DNA of 64,000 nt from Streptosporangium album (GCF_014203795.1 NZ_JACHJU010000007.1:117167-181166), one strand, 5' to 3'; shown: positions 51,909-62,001, counted from the first letter of the stretch. Notes: generated by a model from the sequence alone, not told the origin. Numbers and translations: made by a program.

Positions 51909-53122
51909 GTGGAAGACGAAAGAGCGCGACTTCTGCTGATCTTTCAGGTCTCAAATCCGAAGATCACCGCAGGAGTCGCGCTCGTGTCCCCATCTTCCCT
52001 GACCAGCTCTCCTCCCGCCGCTACTCTTGACCAGCTCACCGACCTGGCATTGTGGGAATCCGAACTGACGGCTGATCCGGTCGTGGTGGAATCAGCGTTG
52101 ATGCGCCGGTTGGCGGCCGTACCTGAGCGGCGCTCAGCCTGCGGGCTGCGGCATCCGCTGGTGGTCATCTTGACGTTGACGGCGTGCGCAACGCTCGTGG
52201 TCGGCGGCGACAGCGTCGCGGCGATCCGGCAGTGGGCCGCCAGGACCTCGCAAGCAGTGCTGGAGCGGCTGGGCGCCTACCACGATCCGTTCACCGGCCT
52301 GTTCATCGTGCCCAGCGAGCGGACCTTCCGTCGGGTCCTCGCCGACCTGGACGCCGACGCGCTGGACACGGCGATCAGCGGTTATGTGGCCGAGGTGGTC
52401 CGTCAAGTGGCGCCGGTGCCGCCGATTCCCGACACCCCGGGCCGGTCGAGCGCGAGCAGCGGCGCGCAGCCCAGCGACAGGACACCCATCCCGCCCCGGC
52501 CGGGCTACTGCCCGGCGCCGCCCTCGATGGCAAGGCCTGTCGCGGCGCCCGGACCGAGCAGGGCGGGCGGGTCTTCCTGATCGGGGCGATCAGCCACGAG
52601 CACGGCGTAATCCTGGGCCAATGCCAGGTCGCCGACAAACGTGGGGAGGGACCCGCCGCCCGTGCCCTGCTGGCCCGGCTGGACGCGGCCGGGATGGTGC
52701 TGACCCTGGACGCGCTGCACACCACCAAGGCCACCGCCCGCCTGATCACCCAGCATCTGGACGCCCACTACATCCTCATTTTGAAGGGCAATCAGCCGCT
52801 GGCCCGCGCCGCCGCCCAAGCCCTGTTGACCGGCCCGGACACCGACTGGACCGCGACCACCGCCACTGACGACGACCATGGGCACAACCGCACCGAACGC
52901 CGTACCATCCGCACCGCCGAAGCAGACGACGCCCTGTTCCCCGGTGCCCGCCAAGCCTTCCGGCTCCGCCAAGCCTTCCGGCTCCGCCGCGACGTCGGCG
53001 ACCTGGACGGCGTCTGGACCAGCAAGGAGATCGTGTACGGCATCACCGGCATGCCCACCACGCTGGCCGGGCCCGCCCAGCTCAACCATTACGAACGCGC
53101 GCACTGGGGAGTGGAGATATGT
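51909..53122 (+). pseudogene. ISAs1-type transposase, frameshifted and 3'-truncated
   Basis: Frame 1 (to about 52440) has the N-terminal ISAs1 domain: PERRSACGLRHPLVVILTL, SERTFRRVLADLDADAL. Frame 2 (from about 52440) has the DDE core ALDGKACRGARTEQGG, VADKRGEGPAARALLARLDA, LTLDALHTTKATARLI and ILILKGNQPLA. The last ~70 residues are gone: HWGVEICQ runs into the serine recombinase region near 53120. An 18-base tandem duplication (AFRLRQ twice) lies near 52950-52985. Confidence 0.85.
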
Positions 53123-53136
53123 CAAGCAGTCTGCGC

Positions 53137-55163
53137 CTACGGAAGGTGGAACTTCGGGTTGTCGGCGAATCGTGGGTGGACGCGGGTGGTCCGGCCGCAG
53201 GCTCGGTCGAACCGGTCACGTAGTTGTGCGAGGGTGGCGGGGTCGGCGTGGACGATCCAGCGGTGGGGCGGCCGGGTCTCCTGACGGCCGGTGATGTGGC
53301 CGAGGGTGATCCAACGGCGCAGCGTGCTGTGGGCCATGCTCAGCTCGGCGGCCAGGTCGGGCAACCACCATTCATACTCGCGCGGGGCGTCGTCGGGGTG
53401 GACGGGCCGGGGCTCGCGGCGGTAGGCGATCGGGTGGCCGCTGCGCCGGAGAATCTCCATCACAGTGATGTGGCCAATCCGGCCGTGATCCTTGGCCGGG
53501 TGAAACCCCTCGGCGTTGAGCGTTTCGGCGATGGTGGCGGGGTGCAGGCCGCAATCGGCCAGTTCACGGACACGAGCGGCGAGTTGAGGGTAGTAGCTCA
53601 GATCGTCGAACCGGCGGATCGGGCGACGGATAACGGCCTGGGTGGTGCGCCCACCGGCCCAGGTGAGGGTGACATCGACCAGTTCGCTGCGGCCGCGCAC
53701 CTCGACGGTGACCTCCTCGACGACCGCGCGAATGATCTCCTTGCGGTCGGCGTCGGTGGTCGTCGCAGCTCGCCACAGCGCCGGCAGATCGGCGGCCAGA
53801 GCGGTGATGGTGGCCTGTTCGGCCGGGGTGAGAACGGCCGGAGTGCTCTGGGCGAACCGGTGGTAGTCCTCGCTCAGTTGCTGCCGGGCCGCCAGCGCCT
53901 GCTCCCACTCCTTCTCCAGCTGGCGCACTACCAGGCGTTTTTCGGGTTCGGCCAGGCGGTAGCAGCGCCGAGCGCGCTGCACGTTGATCTCGGCGCGTTC
54001 CAGGCGTTGACGCCAGATCCGCTCCAGCGCGGCCCGGTTGGCGACGATCTGCTCGGCGGCCCGCAACGAGACCTGGAGGGCGGCCGGGGCCAGCGCGGCC
54101 AGGACCTCACCGGCGACGAAGTCGTCCAGGCATCTGCCGCGCAGATGCTGGCACAGCGGGCCGCCCCACTCGGCTCGCGCGCCGGCGCAGTCGTAGTTCG
54201 CCCGCGGCGTCGAGCCGCCGCCGACGCGGTTGACGTGGTAGGCCACCGTCATCCGCCGCCGGCACCGGCCACAGCGCACCAGCCCGGCCAACAGAGCAGG
54301 ACCCTCACGGGCTGGGCCTGGAGCCGCGGGCTGAGGCCGGTTGGCCGCCAGCCGTTCCAGATTACGGTGGTAGTGCTCGACGCTGATGTAGGCCGGCAGC
54401 GCTCCTTCGATCATCGCCAGCCACTGATCCGGCTTTTGGACGGTCCGGCCGCTCTTGGGCCGGCCGGGGACCTGCCGGAAAGAGTCGACCCGGCGGCGGC
54501 CGTAGACGTAGATTCCAGCGTAGATCGGGCTGTTGAGCAGGCAGGTCAGCGTGGCGCGGGCCGGACGACGCCAGACGACCTCGCCCTTGTCCAGCCCTGA
54601 GCGTGCCCGCATGCCGATCTCGATGCCGTGCTCGACGAGGTAGCGGGTCACGCCTTGAATCGTGCCGATCCGGTCGAACATAGCGAAGATCAACCGTACG
54701 ACGGCCTGCACCTGCTCGTCGGGGTCCAAGACCACCTCACCAGACGGGCGGCGCCAATACCCCAGCGGCAGCGCGATGGCCAACTCCCCACGGCGGGCCT
54801 TGTTGACCCGCCCGGCCTGCATCCGCTGTTTGATCAGGTGAAGTTCAGCCTCCGACATCGTCCCTTTCAGCCCCAGCAGCAGCCGATCGTTGTAGTCCGC
54901 CGGGTCGTACACCCCGTCGGTATCGGCCAGCAACGCACCCGACAACGCGCACAATTCCAGCAGCTGATACCAGTCTCTCCCTGATCGCGCCAGGCGCGAC
55001 ATATCGATGCCCAGCACCAGCCCGACATGGCCCAAGCTAATCTCGGCTACCAGCTGCTGAAACCCCACACGATCCACCGCGCTTGTCCCGGACTTGCCCA
55101 GATCGTCGTCGATCACCATCACCCGGCAGGCCGCCCACCCGAGTGCGACCGCCCGATCTACCA
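53137..55163 (-). pseudogene. Large serine recombinase, catalytic N-terminus lost
   Basis: About 675 codons. The frame begins inside the ISAzo13 end; genuine sequence starts at LVDRAVALGWAACRVMVIDD. Present are the SRLARSGRDWYQLLEL helix of the resolvase fold, the recombinase domain, a zinc ribbon CGRCRRRMTVAYH, a coiled-coil (ERAEINVQRARRCYRLAEPE) and a C-terminal helix-turn-helix. The first ~40 residues with the nucleophilic Ser are missing, replaced by the IS, so recombination is not possible. Confidence 0.85.
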
Positions 55164-56928
55164 GGGGGCTTGTTCGTGAATAACTGTCAGAGTTGATCTG
55201 CGGGACCGGGTCGACGGTGAGACGCTGGAGCATGACCGCCTCTTCGAAGGAAGATGTACCCGCAGCCGAGCTGCGGGCCAAGTTCGAGCAGATCCTGCCG
55301 CACCTTGACGAGCGGTGCCGTCGCCTCTACCTGGCCAGCGAGGCCGCCGTGCTCGGCCATGGCGGGATTGCCCTGGTGGCCGCAGCCTCCGGCATCAGTA
55401 CCGCCACCATCGCGCGTGGCATCATCGAGCTGGAGACGCACCCCGCGCCGACCCGCCGCATCCGGGCCTCGGGCGCCGGGCGCAAACCGCTGACAGTCAC
55501 CGACCCCGGCCTGCTACCGGCCCTTGAGTCACTGATCGAGCCGCACACTCGCGGCGACCCCGTCTCCCCACTGCGCTGGACCACGCTGTCGCTGCGCAGC
55601 CTGGCCCATGCCCTTTCCGCGCAGAAGCATCCGATCGGTGCCACAACCGTCGGCCACCTGCTGCACGGCCTGGGCTACAGCCTGCAGGGCACGGCCAAGA
55701 CCACCGAAGGCACCCGGCATCCGGATCGCGACGCCCAGTTTGCCCATCTCAACGCCACCGCCGCCGCCTTCCTCGACGACGACCAGCCGGTGATCAGCAT
55801 CGACACCAAAGCCAAAGAGTGGCTCGGCAACCGCGACCGGCCTGGACGTACCTGGCAACCGGGAAAGAACCCGATCAAGGTGGACAGCCACACCCTCGTC
55901 ACCAGCGACCAGCCAGTGGCCATCCCCTACGGAATCTACGACCTCGCCACCAACAGCGGCTGGGTCAACGTCGGAACCGATCACGACACCGCCGAGTTCG
56001 CGGTGGAGTCCGTCCGCCGCTGGTGGCGACGCCGCGGTTGTCTCGACCACCCGCACGCCACCCGGCTGTTGATCACCGCGGACGCCGGTGGCTCCAACAA
56101 CCCCCGCTACTGGACATGGAAGAAGCAACTACACGACTTCGCCCGCGAGAGCGGCCTTGAGATCACGGTCTGCCACTTTCCTCCCGGCACTTCGAAGTGG
56201 AACAAGATCGAGCACCGGATGTTCTGCCACATCACCGCCAACTGGCGTGGCCGCCCGCTGACCAGCTACCAGGTCGTCATCGAGACGATCGCCGCGACGA
56301 CAACAGAGGCCGGACTGAGAGTCAGCGCCGAACTGGACACCGGCAACTACCCACTGGGCACCGCCGTCACGCCCGCCGAGTTCCATGCCCTGCCGATCAC
56401 ACCCGATGCATTCCACGGCGACTGGAACTACACCCTGGCCCCCACCCCTCCCAGACTTTCCGAAGAAGCCGAGACCAACCAACCGATCGATCCGGACGTG
56501 ACCTGGATGCTCACCGATCCGGCCCTGACCGGCATGCCGCGCTCGGACTTCGCCCGCCTGGTGCAGATCTCGGAGCCCTACTGGGACGCGCTGGCAGAGG
56601 CGGCCTTTCAACGCCGTTTCCACCGCCCGCGCCGCTACCTCCATCCGCAGACCAGCAGCCTAGATCACTTCCACCGGCTCCTGACCGCTTTACTCCGTCG
56701 CCGCAAGGCCGCGACCAGCACCCTCCTAGCCCGCCTGCTGGGCGTCACCCGCACCAACCTGTCCAACCAGTTCCAAGATGGCCACCGGATCCTCGACCTG
56801 CACAAAATCTCCGTCACGCCGATCCCCGGATCGCCCGCACGTACGCTCGAGCAACTGCAAGATCGTATTACGTCCGCCGATGACTGCCCCGCAGATCAAC
56901 TCTGACAGTTATTCACGAACAAGCCCCC
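55164..56928 (+). mobile_element. ISAzo13-type insertion sequence
   Basis: Perfect 41-base terminal inverted repeats (55164-55204 and 56888-56928) enclose a single complete transposase gene. No target duplication is visible, and the flanks belong to two different broken genes: serine recombinase on the left, IS701-type transposase on the right. Confidence 0.88.
55232..56905 (+). CDS. ISAzo13-family transposase
   Basis: 557 aa from the ATG (MTASSKEDVPAAELRAKFEQ). Landmarks: LASEAAVLGHGGIALVAAAS, PVISIDTKAKEWLGN (first Asp), TADAGGSNNPRYWTWKKQL (second Asp) and HFPPGTSKWNKIEHRMF (Glu). This is the Rhodopirellula-type transposase DDE domain. The gene spans nearly the whole IS, and its stop lies inside the right terminal repeat. 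It appears intact. Confidence 0.9.
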   Translation: MTASSKEDVPAAELRAKFEQILPHLDERCRRLYLASEAAVLGHGGIALVAAASGISTATIARGIIELETHPAPTRRIRASGAGRKPLTVTDPGLLPALESLIEPHTRGDPVSPLRWTTLSLRSLAHALSAQKHPIGATTVGHLLHGLGYSLQGTAKTTEGTRHPDRDAQFAHLNATAAAFLDDDQPVISIDTKAKEWLGNRDRPGRTWQPGKNPIKVDSHTLVTSDQPVAIPYGIYDLATNSGWVNVGTDHDTAEFAVESVRRWWRRRGCLDHPHATRLLITADAGGSNNPRYWTWKKQLHDFARESGLEITVCHFPPGTSKWNKIEHRMFCHITANWRGRPLTSYQVVIETIAATTTEAGLRVSAELDTGNYPLGTAVTPAEFHALPITPDAFHGDWNYTLAPTPPRLSEEAETNQPIDPDVTWMLTDPALTGMPRSDFARLVQISEPYWDALAEAAFQRRFHRPRRYLHPQTSSLDHFHRLLTALLRRRKAATSTLLARLLGVTRTNLSNQFQDGHRILDLHKISVTPIPGSPARTLEQLQDRITSADDCPADQL

Positions 56929-57977
56929 GGCCAGATCGAGAACTGCCAGGTGATGCCGATGCTCACCTACGCCTCCTCAGCCGGACACGCCTTCGTCAAC
57001 CGGCGGCTGTACCTTCCCCGAAGCTGGGCCGGTGACGGTGCCCGGCGTGCGGTGGCAGGCGTCCCCGAGCAGGTCGTCTTCGCCACCAAACCGCAGCAGG
57101 TGATCGACATGCTCACCGAGGAGATGGCCGCCGGCACCCCGTTCCGCTACTTCGCCGCCGACTCCGGTTACGGCCGCGACCCGGGCTTGCGCGCGTTCTG
57201 CCATACCCGGCAGATCGCCTACGTGATGGCCGTTCCCGTCGACCTGCCCGTCCTGAAGCTGCGAGGCGGCACCGAACCGGTCGGTCATGTACTGGACCGG
57301 CTCCTGGCCCAGGCGAACCCGGGCCGGTGGGAGCGCCGCTCGTGCGGCAACGGCACCAAGGGGGTGCGCGCCTACGACTGGACGGCCGTGTCCGCGACGT
57401 TGGCCGAGCAGCGGCCCGCTGACGGCCACGCCCACACGATCGTGATCCGTCGCAGCATCAGCGACCCGGCCGAGGTCGAGTTCTTCCTGGCCCATGCCCC
57501 CACCGGCACCCCCGTCACCGAACTCATCGGCGTCGCCGGAGCGCGGTGGAAGATCGAAGAGAACAACGAGACCGGCAAGGACTTGCTCGGTCTGACCCAG
57601 TATCAGGTCCGTAAATGGGATGGCTGGCACCGGCACGTCAGCACCGTCATGCTCGCCTTGGCCTTCCTCGCCGTCAGCCATGCCCACCTCGATGACCACC
57701 GGTCCTGCCCCGAGCAGGCGTTCCCTGTCATCGGCGCCGGGTCTGAGCAGGGAAAAGGCCATCGTCTCCGGGAGCGTCCGAGCTGATGCCGATCCGGCTG
57801 ATCCGGCCCTCTGTCGCCGAGATCCGCCGCGTCCTGGCCCGGATCCTCATCCCCGCAGCCAATGCCATCGGCCATGTCCTGGCCTGGTCTTTCTTCCGGC
57901 AGGCCCATCAGACCCGTGCCCTGGTCAACCACTACCGCCGACGAGGAGATCCACTCCCTCAAAATCTACGGATGTAG
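56929..57977 (+). pseudogene. IS701-type transposase, 5'-truncated and frameshifted
   Basis: Begins at GQIENCQV directly after the ISAzo13 right end. Continues with FVNRRLYLPRSWAGDGARR, FRYFAADSGYGRDPGLRAF and GARWKIEENNETGKDLLGL (Glu). After a stop at 57784-57786 the C-terminus resumes in another frame (RLIRPSVAEIRRVLARILIP, HYRRRGDP). The N-terminal half is missing. Confidence 0.82.
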
Positions 57978-57979
57978 TA

Positions 57980-58180
57980 CTCGTCTCGACCCGGCTGATG
58001 TGTCCGTGGTTGCCATCGCGGAGCGTCTAGGCGTCACGCAGATTGCCACGATCGACCGCCGTGACTTCACGCTGATCCGGCCTCGGCATGTGTCGGCGTT
58101 CAGACTGTTGCCAGATGTGCTTGTCTGAGAAATCGTGGAGCGGGTGACGGGAATCGAACCCGCGCTGTCAGCTTGGGAAG
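57980..58180. repeat. 201-bp inverted repeat, copy 2
   Basis: Reverse complement of 50364-50564. It starts abruptly within debris of the IS701-type gene and ends in the anticodon arm of the intact tRNA-Gly. Confidence 0.9.
57982..58128 (+). pseudogene. 3' end of the PIN toxin gene, second copy
   Basis: 48 codons, RLDPADVSVVAIAERLG to the end, identical to the C-terminus of the PIN protein at 50416-50841. The frame happens to be open from 57862, so a chimeric short protein could be read, but only two of the four active-site acids are included. Confidence 0.85.
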
Positions 58181-58209
58181 CTGATGTTCTGCCATTGAAC
58201 TACACCCGC
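58136..58209 (-). tRNA. tRNA-Gly (anticodon CCC)
   Basis: Complete cloverleaf on the minus strand: acceptor GCGGGTG with CACCCGC, discriminator T and encoded CCA, D-loop with AGTTCAATGGC, anticodon stem tcagc/gctga with loop ttCCCaa, and T-arm GCGGGTTCGATTCCCGT. Its 3' half has two partial copies at 50365 and 51325, so it is an integration hot spot. Confidence 0.93.
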
Positions 58210-58316
58210 AGCGGTCTGCCGCGCCCACTACTGTAGCGGAACTTCGGGCAACTCTCGCAGTCCGCCGGCAGGGTTTCTTGGTCTGCCCGGGACGCGGCGT
58301 TGGTAGGTTGCCTCAC

Positions 58317-58892
58317 GTGCTGCTTTCCGATCGTGACATCGCCGCCGAGATCGAGTCCGGCAGGGTCAAGCTTGACCCTTTCCAGCCGGAGATGATCCAG
58401 CCGTCCAGTGTCGACGTGCGTCTGGACCGTTACTTCAGGGTCTTCGAGAACCACCGGTATCCGCACATCGACCCGGCGGTCGAGCAGCCCGACCTCACGC
58501 GGATGGTCGAGCCCGATGGAGACGAGCCGTTCATCCTGCATCCCGGTGAGTTCGTGCTGGCCAGCACCTACGAGGTCATCAGCCTTCCGGACGACATCGC
58601 CTCGCGGCTGGAGGGGAAGAGCTCGCTGGGGAGGCTCGGCCTGCTCACCCACTCCACCGCGGGTTTCATCGACCCCGGCTTCAACGGGCACGTGACCCTT
58701 GAGCTCTCCAACGTCGCGACGCTGCCCATCAAGCTCTGGCCTGGGATGAAGATCGGCCAGTTGTGCATGTTCCGGCTCAGTTCGCCCGCCGAACACCCCT
58801 ACGGCTCGCAGAAGTACGGCTCGCGGTACCAGGGGCAGCGGGGGCCGACGCCGAGCCGTTCCTATCTGAACTTCCACCGGACCCGCGTCTGA
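58317..58892 (+). CDS. dcd: dCTP deaminase (bifunctional dUTP-forming type)
   Basis: 191 aa from a GTG. Conserved motifs: LLSDRDIAAEIESGRV, QPSSVDVRLDRYFRVF, EGKSSLGRLGLLTHSTAGFI (nucleotide-binding and catalytic Glu nearby in the following DPGFNGHVTLELSN), and the lid GSQKYGSRYQGQRGPTPSRS. Actinobacterial homologues deaminate dCTP and also hydrolyse the dUTP to dUMP. It stands alone after the tRNA. Confidence 0.95.
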   Translation: MLLSDRDIAAEIESGRVKLDPFQPEMIQPSSVDVRLDRYFRVFENHRYPHIDPAVEQPDLTRMVEPDGDEPFILHPGEFVLASTYEVISLPDDIASRLEGKSSLGRLGLLTHSTAGFIDPGFNGHVTLELSNVATLPIKLWPGMKIGQLCMFRLSSPAEHPYGSQKYGSRYQGQRGPTPSRSYLNFHRTRV

Positions 58893-59282
58893 GAGGTGCG
58901 GAGGCGGACGATCACGACGGCGGCTCATGGGACTGCCGTGACCGAAATCACTGCGCCTGCGGCGTTCCCGGGCCGCATGAGGTTCCCGGCGCTCCGGAGC
59001 CCCGCGAAACCGGCCGTGACGGGGCGGCGGTGCAGAGGATGGCAGGCCGGTCATCCCTCCGGGGAAGAACCACGTCTATGCTCAGTTTCCGCATAACATG
59101 GCCCAAAACCAGCAAAACGGTCATCGGAAAGATGCCGCCAACGCTGCCTCAAGCCGGGTGTCGCCAGGTATACGTCGGGTAGCGACAGCTGGAAGAGTAG
59201 GCGTCTAGCGGGCGAAGTTCGTATTTCCGCTGGTAACCCGTACCCTTCTCTGCGGACTATCCCCGCACATCTGGAGAACGAC
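58893..59282. other. Intergenic stretch before the phosphate-uptake pair
   Basis: About 390 bases. I see no coding frame with the usual third-position bias. The last 80 bases become A/T richer (aaaaccagcaaaacgg, cgtatttccgctgg), as expected for a promoter of the DUF47-pit operon; I cannot name specific boxes. Confidence 0.5.
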
Positions 59283-59900
59283 GTGCGCCTGCGTCTCACG
59301 CCTAGTGAGGACAGCTACTACGACTTGTTCGCCGACTCGGCGAACAACCTCGTCACAGCGTCCCGTCTGTTGGTAGAGATCATCAGCGACGGATCGGACA
59401 GGGAAGCCCTGGCCGAGAAGATGCGCGCCTGCGAGCACGCCGGTGACGAACGCACCCATGCGATCATGAACCGGCTGAACGAAAGCTTCATCACCCCTTT
59501 CGACCGGGAGGACATCTACCGCCTCGCGTCGAACCTCGACGACGTGATGGACTACATGGAGGCCGCTGCCGACCTCATCGTCCTGTACCAGATCGACCAC
59601 CTCCCCAAGGAGGTCGTCCGTCAGGTCGAGGTCCTGGAGCGCGCCGCCGAACTGACCGCCGAGGCCATGCCCCGGCTGCGCTCGATGAGAAACCTGAACG
59701 AGTACTGGATCGAGATCAACCGGCTGGAGAACCAGGCTGACCAGGTTTACCGGCGCCTTCTCGCCAAGCTCTTCGGCGGGGAGTACGACGCGTTGACCGT
59801 CCTCAAGATGAAGGAGGTCATCGATCAGCTTGAGATGGCCGCCGACGCCTTCGAGCACGTGGCCAACACGATCGAGTCGATCGCGGTCAAGGAAAGCTGA
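59283..59900 (+). CDS. DUF47/PhoU-like Pit accessory protein
   Basis: 205 aa from a GTG with TGGAGAA upstream. All-helical: EDSYYDLFADSANNLVTASR, CEHAGDERTHAIMNRLNESF, ITPFDREDIYRLASNLDDVM, HVANTIESIAVKES. The metal-binding ExxxDxxxH-like residues of PhoU proteins are seen in CEHAGDERTH. It lies directly before the Pit gene (the next codon is its GTG), the standard pairing for low-affinity phosphate uptake. Confidence 0.93.
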   Translation: MRLRLTPSEDSYYDLFADSANNLVTASRLLVEIISDGSDREALAEKMRACEHAGDERTHAIMNRLNESFITPFDREDIYRLASNLDDVMDYMEAAADLIVLYQIDHLPKEVVRQVEVLERAAELTAEAMPRLRSMRNLNEYWIEINRLENQADQVYRRLLAKLFGGEYDALTVLKMKEVIDQLEMAADAFEHVANTIESIAVKES

Positions 59901-60905
59901 GTGGACCTCACGCTCGCACTCGTCATCGGCGTGGTGGTCGTGGCGTTGGCGTTCGACTACACCAACGGCTTCCACGACGCAGCCAACGCGATCGCCACCT
60001 CGGTCTCGACGCGTGCGCTGACGCCGAGGGCCGCCTTGTTCATGGCCGCGGCGATGAACTTCCTGGGTGCCCATCTGGGCACTCAGGTGGCGGCGACCGT
60101 CGGTAAGGGCATCATCGACGCCCCACAGGGCAGCCACGGTCTGGTGATCGTGGGGGCCGCCCTGGTCGGCGCGATCACCTGGAACCTCATCACCTGGTAC
60201 TTCGGCCTGCCGTCCTCCAGCAGCCACGCCCTGATCGGTGGTCTGGTCGGCTCGGCGCTCGCCTCGTCCAGCAACGTCCACTGGGACGGGGTGGTGGACA
60301 AGGTCGTCATTCCGATGATCCTCTCCCCGGTGCTCGGCTTCCTCCTGGCCGCGATCATCATGATCGCCATCCTGTGGGGCTTCCGTCACTCCCAGCCGGC
60401 GAAGACCAATCGGGGCTTCCGCCACGCGCAGACCATCTCGGCCGCTGCCATGGCTCTCGGCCACGGCCTGCAGGACGCGCAGAAGACCATGGGTGTGATC
60501 TTCCTGGCACTCGTGGTCGGGGGATACCAGAACGACGGCGACCCGATCCCCCAGTGGGTCATCCTGTCCGCCGCGACGGCCATCTCCCTGGGCACCTACG
60601 CGGGTGGCTGGCGGATCATGCGGACGCTCGGCCGCCGGATCATCGCGCTCACCCCTCCGCAGGGATTCGCAGCCGAGGCGGCCGCCGCCACCGTCCTCTA
60701 CACCGCCGCCATCGGTTTCGGCGCACCCATCTCCACGACGCACACGATCACCAGTGCGATCATGGGCGTGGGGGCGACCAAACGGCTGTCCGCGGTGCGC
60801 TGGGGCGTCGCGGGCAACATCGTGACCGGCTGGATTCTGACGATCCCGGCCGCCGCGCTGGTCGCCGCGCTGACCTACTACGCGCTCCACTGGATGGTCG
60901 AGTAG
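59901..60905 (+). CDS. pit: Inorganic phosphate transporter, Pit family
   Basis: 334 aa from a GTG. Two PHO4 repeats: FDYTNGFHDAANAIATSVST near the N-terminus and SAAAMALGHGLQDAQKTMGV in the middle, plus GLPSSSSHALIGGLVGSAL and FGAPISTTHTITSAIMGVGA. About ten membrane spans. It imports metal-phosphate complexes with protons. Confidence 0.95.
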   Translation: MDLTLALVIGVVVVALAFDYTNGFHDAANAIATSVSTRALTPRAALFMAAAMNFLGAHLGTQVAATVGKGIIDAPQGSHGLVIVGAALVGAITWNLITWYFGLPSSSSHALIGGLVGSALASSSNVHWDGVVDKVVIPMILSPVLGFLLAAIIMIAILWGFRHSQPAKTNRGFRHAQTISAAAMALGHGLQDAQKTMGVIFLALVVGGYQNDGDPIPQWVILSAATAISLGTYAGGWRIMRTLGRRIIALTPPQGFAAEAAAATVLYTAAIGFGAPISTTHTITSAIMGVGATKRLSAVRWGVAGNIVTGWILTIPAAALVAALTYYALHWMVE

Positions 60906-60916
60906 CCATCATCACC

Positions 60917-60948
60917 GAACGCCGGCCGGGGGTTCCCGGCCGGCGTTC
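60917..60948. terminator. Bidirectional terminator between pit and mshD
   Basis: Perfect 14-base stem and ggtt loop between two convergent genes; starts 12 bases after the pit stop. Confidence 0.85.
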
Positions 60949-60996
60949 TCCCGTTCCGGCGCACGACCGCTCCGCCGTAGGGGGTCGCCTCCGGTG

Positions 60997-62001
60997 TTAT
61001 CTCCGGTACATGACGTCGACGTCCCACCGGGTGAAACCCAGCTTCTCGTAGAGATGGATCGCCGCGGGGTTGCTCTCGTCCACGTACAGCATGACCTGGG
61101 CCAGGCCCCGTGACCTGAGATGGGACAGGCCCGCCAGGGTCAGCGATCTGCCCAGCCCGCCACCCTGCTCGGCGGGATCCACGCCGACCACGTAGACCTC
61201 GCCGATCGGCTCGTGCCCATGGCCGCCGTCGCCGTGCACCTTGGTCCAGTGGAAGCCGACCAGCCGCCCGCCGCCCGCCGTGCCGTCCCCATCCGCCGTG
61301 CCGCCGCCCGCCGTGCCGTCACCGCCGCTCTCCGCCTCCGTGTCGCCGCCGCCGTCTCCGCTCCCGCCCGGCCGCTCCGCCAGGAAGAAACCCGCCGGGT
61401 CGAACCACGGCTCCTGCTCGCGTCGTTTCAGGTCGTCCAGCGTCCACGCGCCCTGCTCGGGGTGGTGGGCGAAGGCCTTGGCGTTGAGCGCCACCCAGGC
61501 CTCCTCGTCGGAGGACCCGGGCACGAAGGCGCGCAGCCGTACGCCCTCGGGCAGTTCGAAGGCGGGGATCGCCGCGAACAGCGAGCGGCGCATCTGCCAG
61601 AGTGACCTGATCTTGGTGAACCCCGTCGACAAGGCGAGGGCCTCGGCTCCCGGGTGCCCGCCGTGCGCCCACAGGCGCAGCCGCCCCCCTGTCTGCTCCA
61701 GTACGGCCTGCAGCAGGTGCCGTCCGTGGCCCTGCCCGCGGAACGCGGGGTGGACCACCAACTCCCCGCTGGGTCCTTCGACCGGATCGGTCGGATCCAC
61801 GTGGGCGTAGCCGGCCAGGTCGTCTCCGACGTACAGGAGCACGGCTCCCGCCCGGTCGTCGCCGCCGTAGCGCAGGTGCAGCATCACGTGTTCGTTGAGC
61901 GGCCTGACGCCGTCGGCCTCCGTGGCGGCCTCGACCACCGCGAGAACGGCGGCCACCTCCCGCTCGTCCAGTCGTCCTCGGTGTTCCACGTGCGCGTTCA
62001 T
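60997..62001 (-). CDS. mshD: Mycothiol synthase
   Basis: 334 aa with two GNAT domains. N-terminal GNAT has ELVVHPAFRGQGHGRHLLQ; C-terminal GNAT has EVYVVGVDPAEQGGGLGRSL and VMLYVDESNPAAIHLYEKLG, the MshD signature. It acetylates Cys-GlcN-inositol with acetyl-CoA to give mycothiol, the actinobacterial thiol. Between the domains (residues 211-245, bases 61267-61371) is a Gly/Asp/Thr-rich insert not usual in the family. Confidence 0.93.
   Translation of the reverse strand: MNAHVEHRGRLDEREVAAVLAVVEAATEADGVRPLNEHVMLHLRYGGDDRAGAVLLYVGDDLAGYAHVDPTDPVEGPSGELVVHPAFRGQGHGRHLLQAVLEQTGGRLRLWAHGGHPGAEALALSTGFTKIRSLWQMRRSLFAAIPAFELPEGVRLRAFVPGSSDEEAWVALNAKAFAHHPEQGAWTLDDLKRREQEPWFDPAGFFLAERPGGSGDGGGDTEAESGGDGTAGGGTADGDGTAGGGRLVGFHWTKVHGDGGHGHEPIGEVYVVGVDPAEQGGGLGRSLTLAGLSHLRSRGLAQVMLYVDESNPAAIHLYEKLGFTRWDVDVMYRR

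Noticed and set aside
61267..61371. Repeats in mshD as a CRISPR-like array
   Set aside because: Short imperfect coding repeats without spacers of even length and without cas genes.
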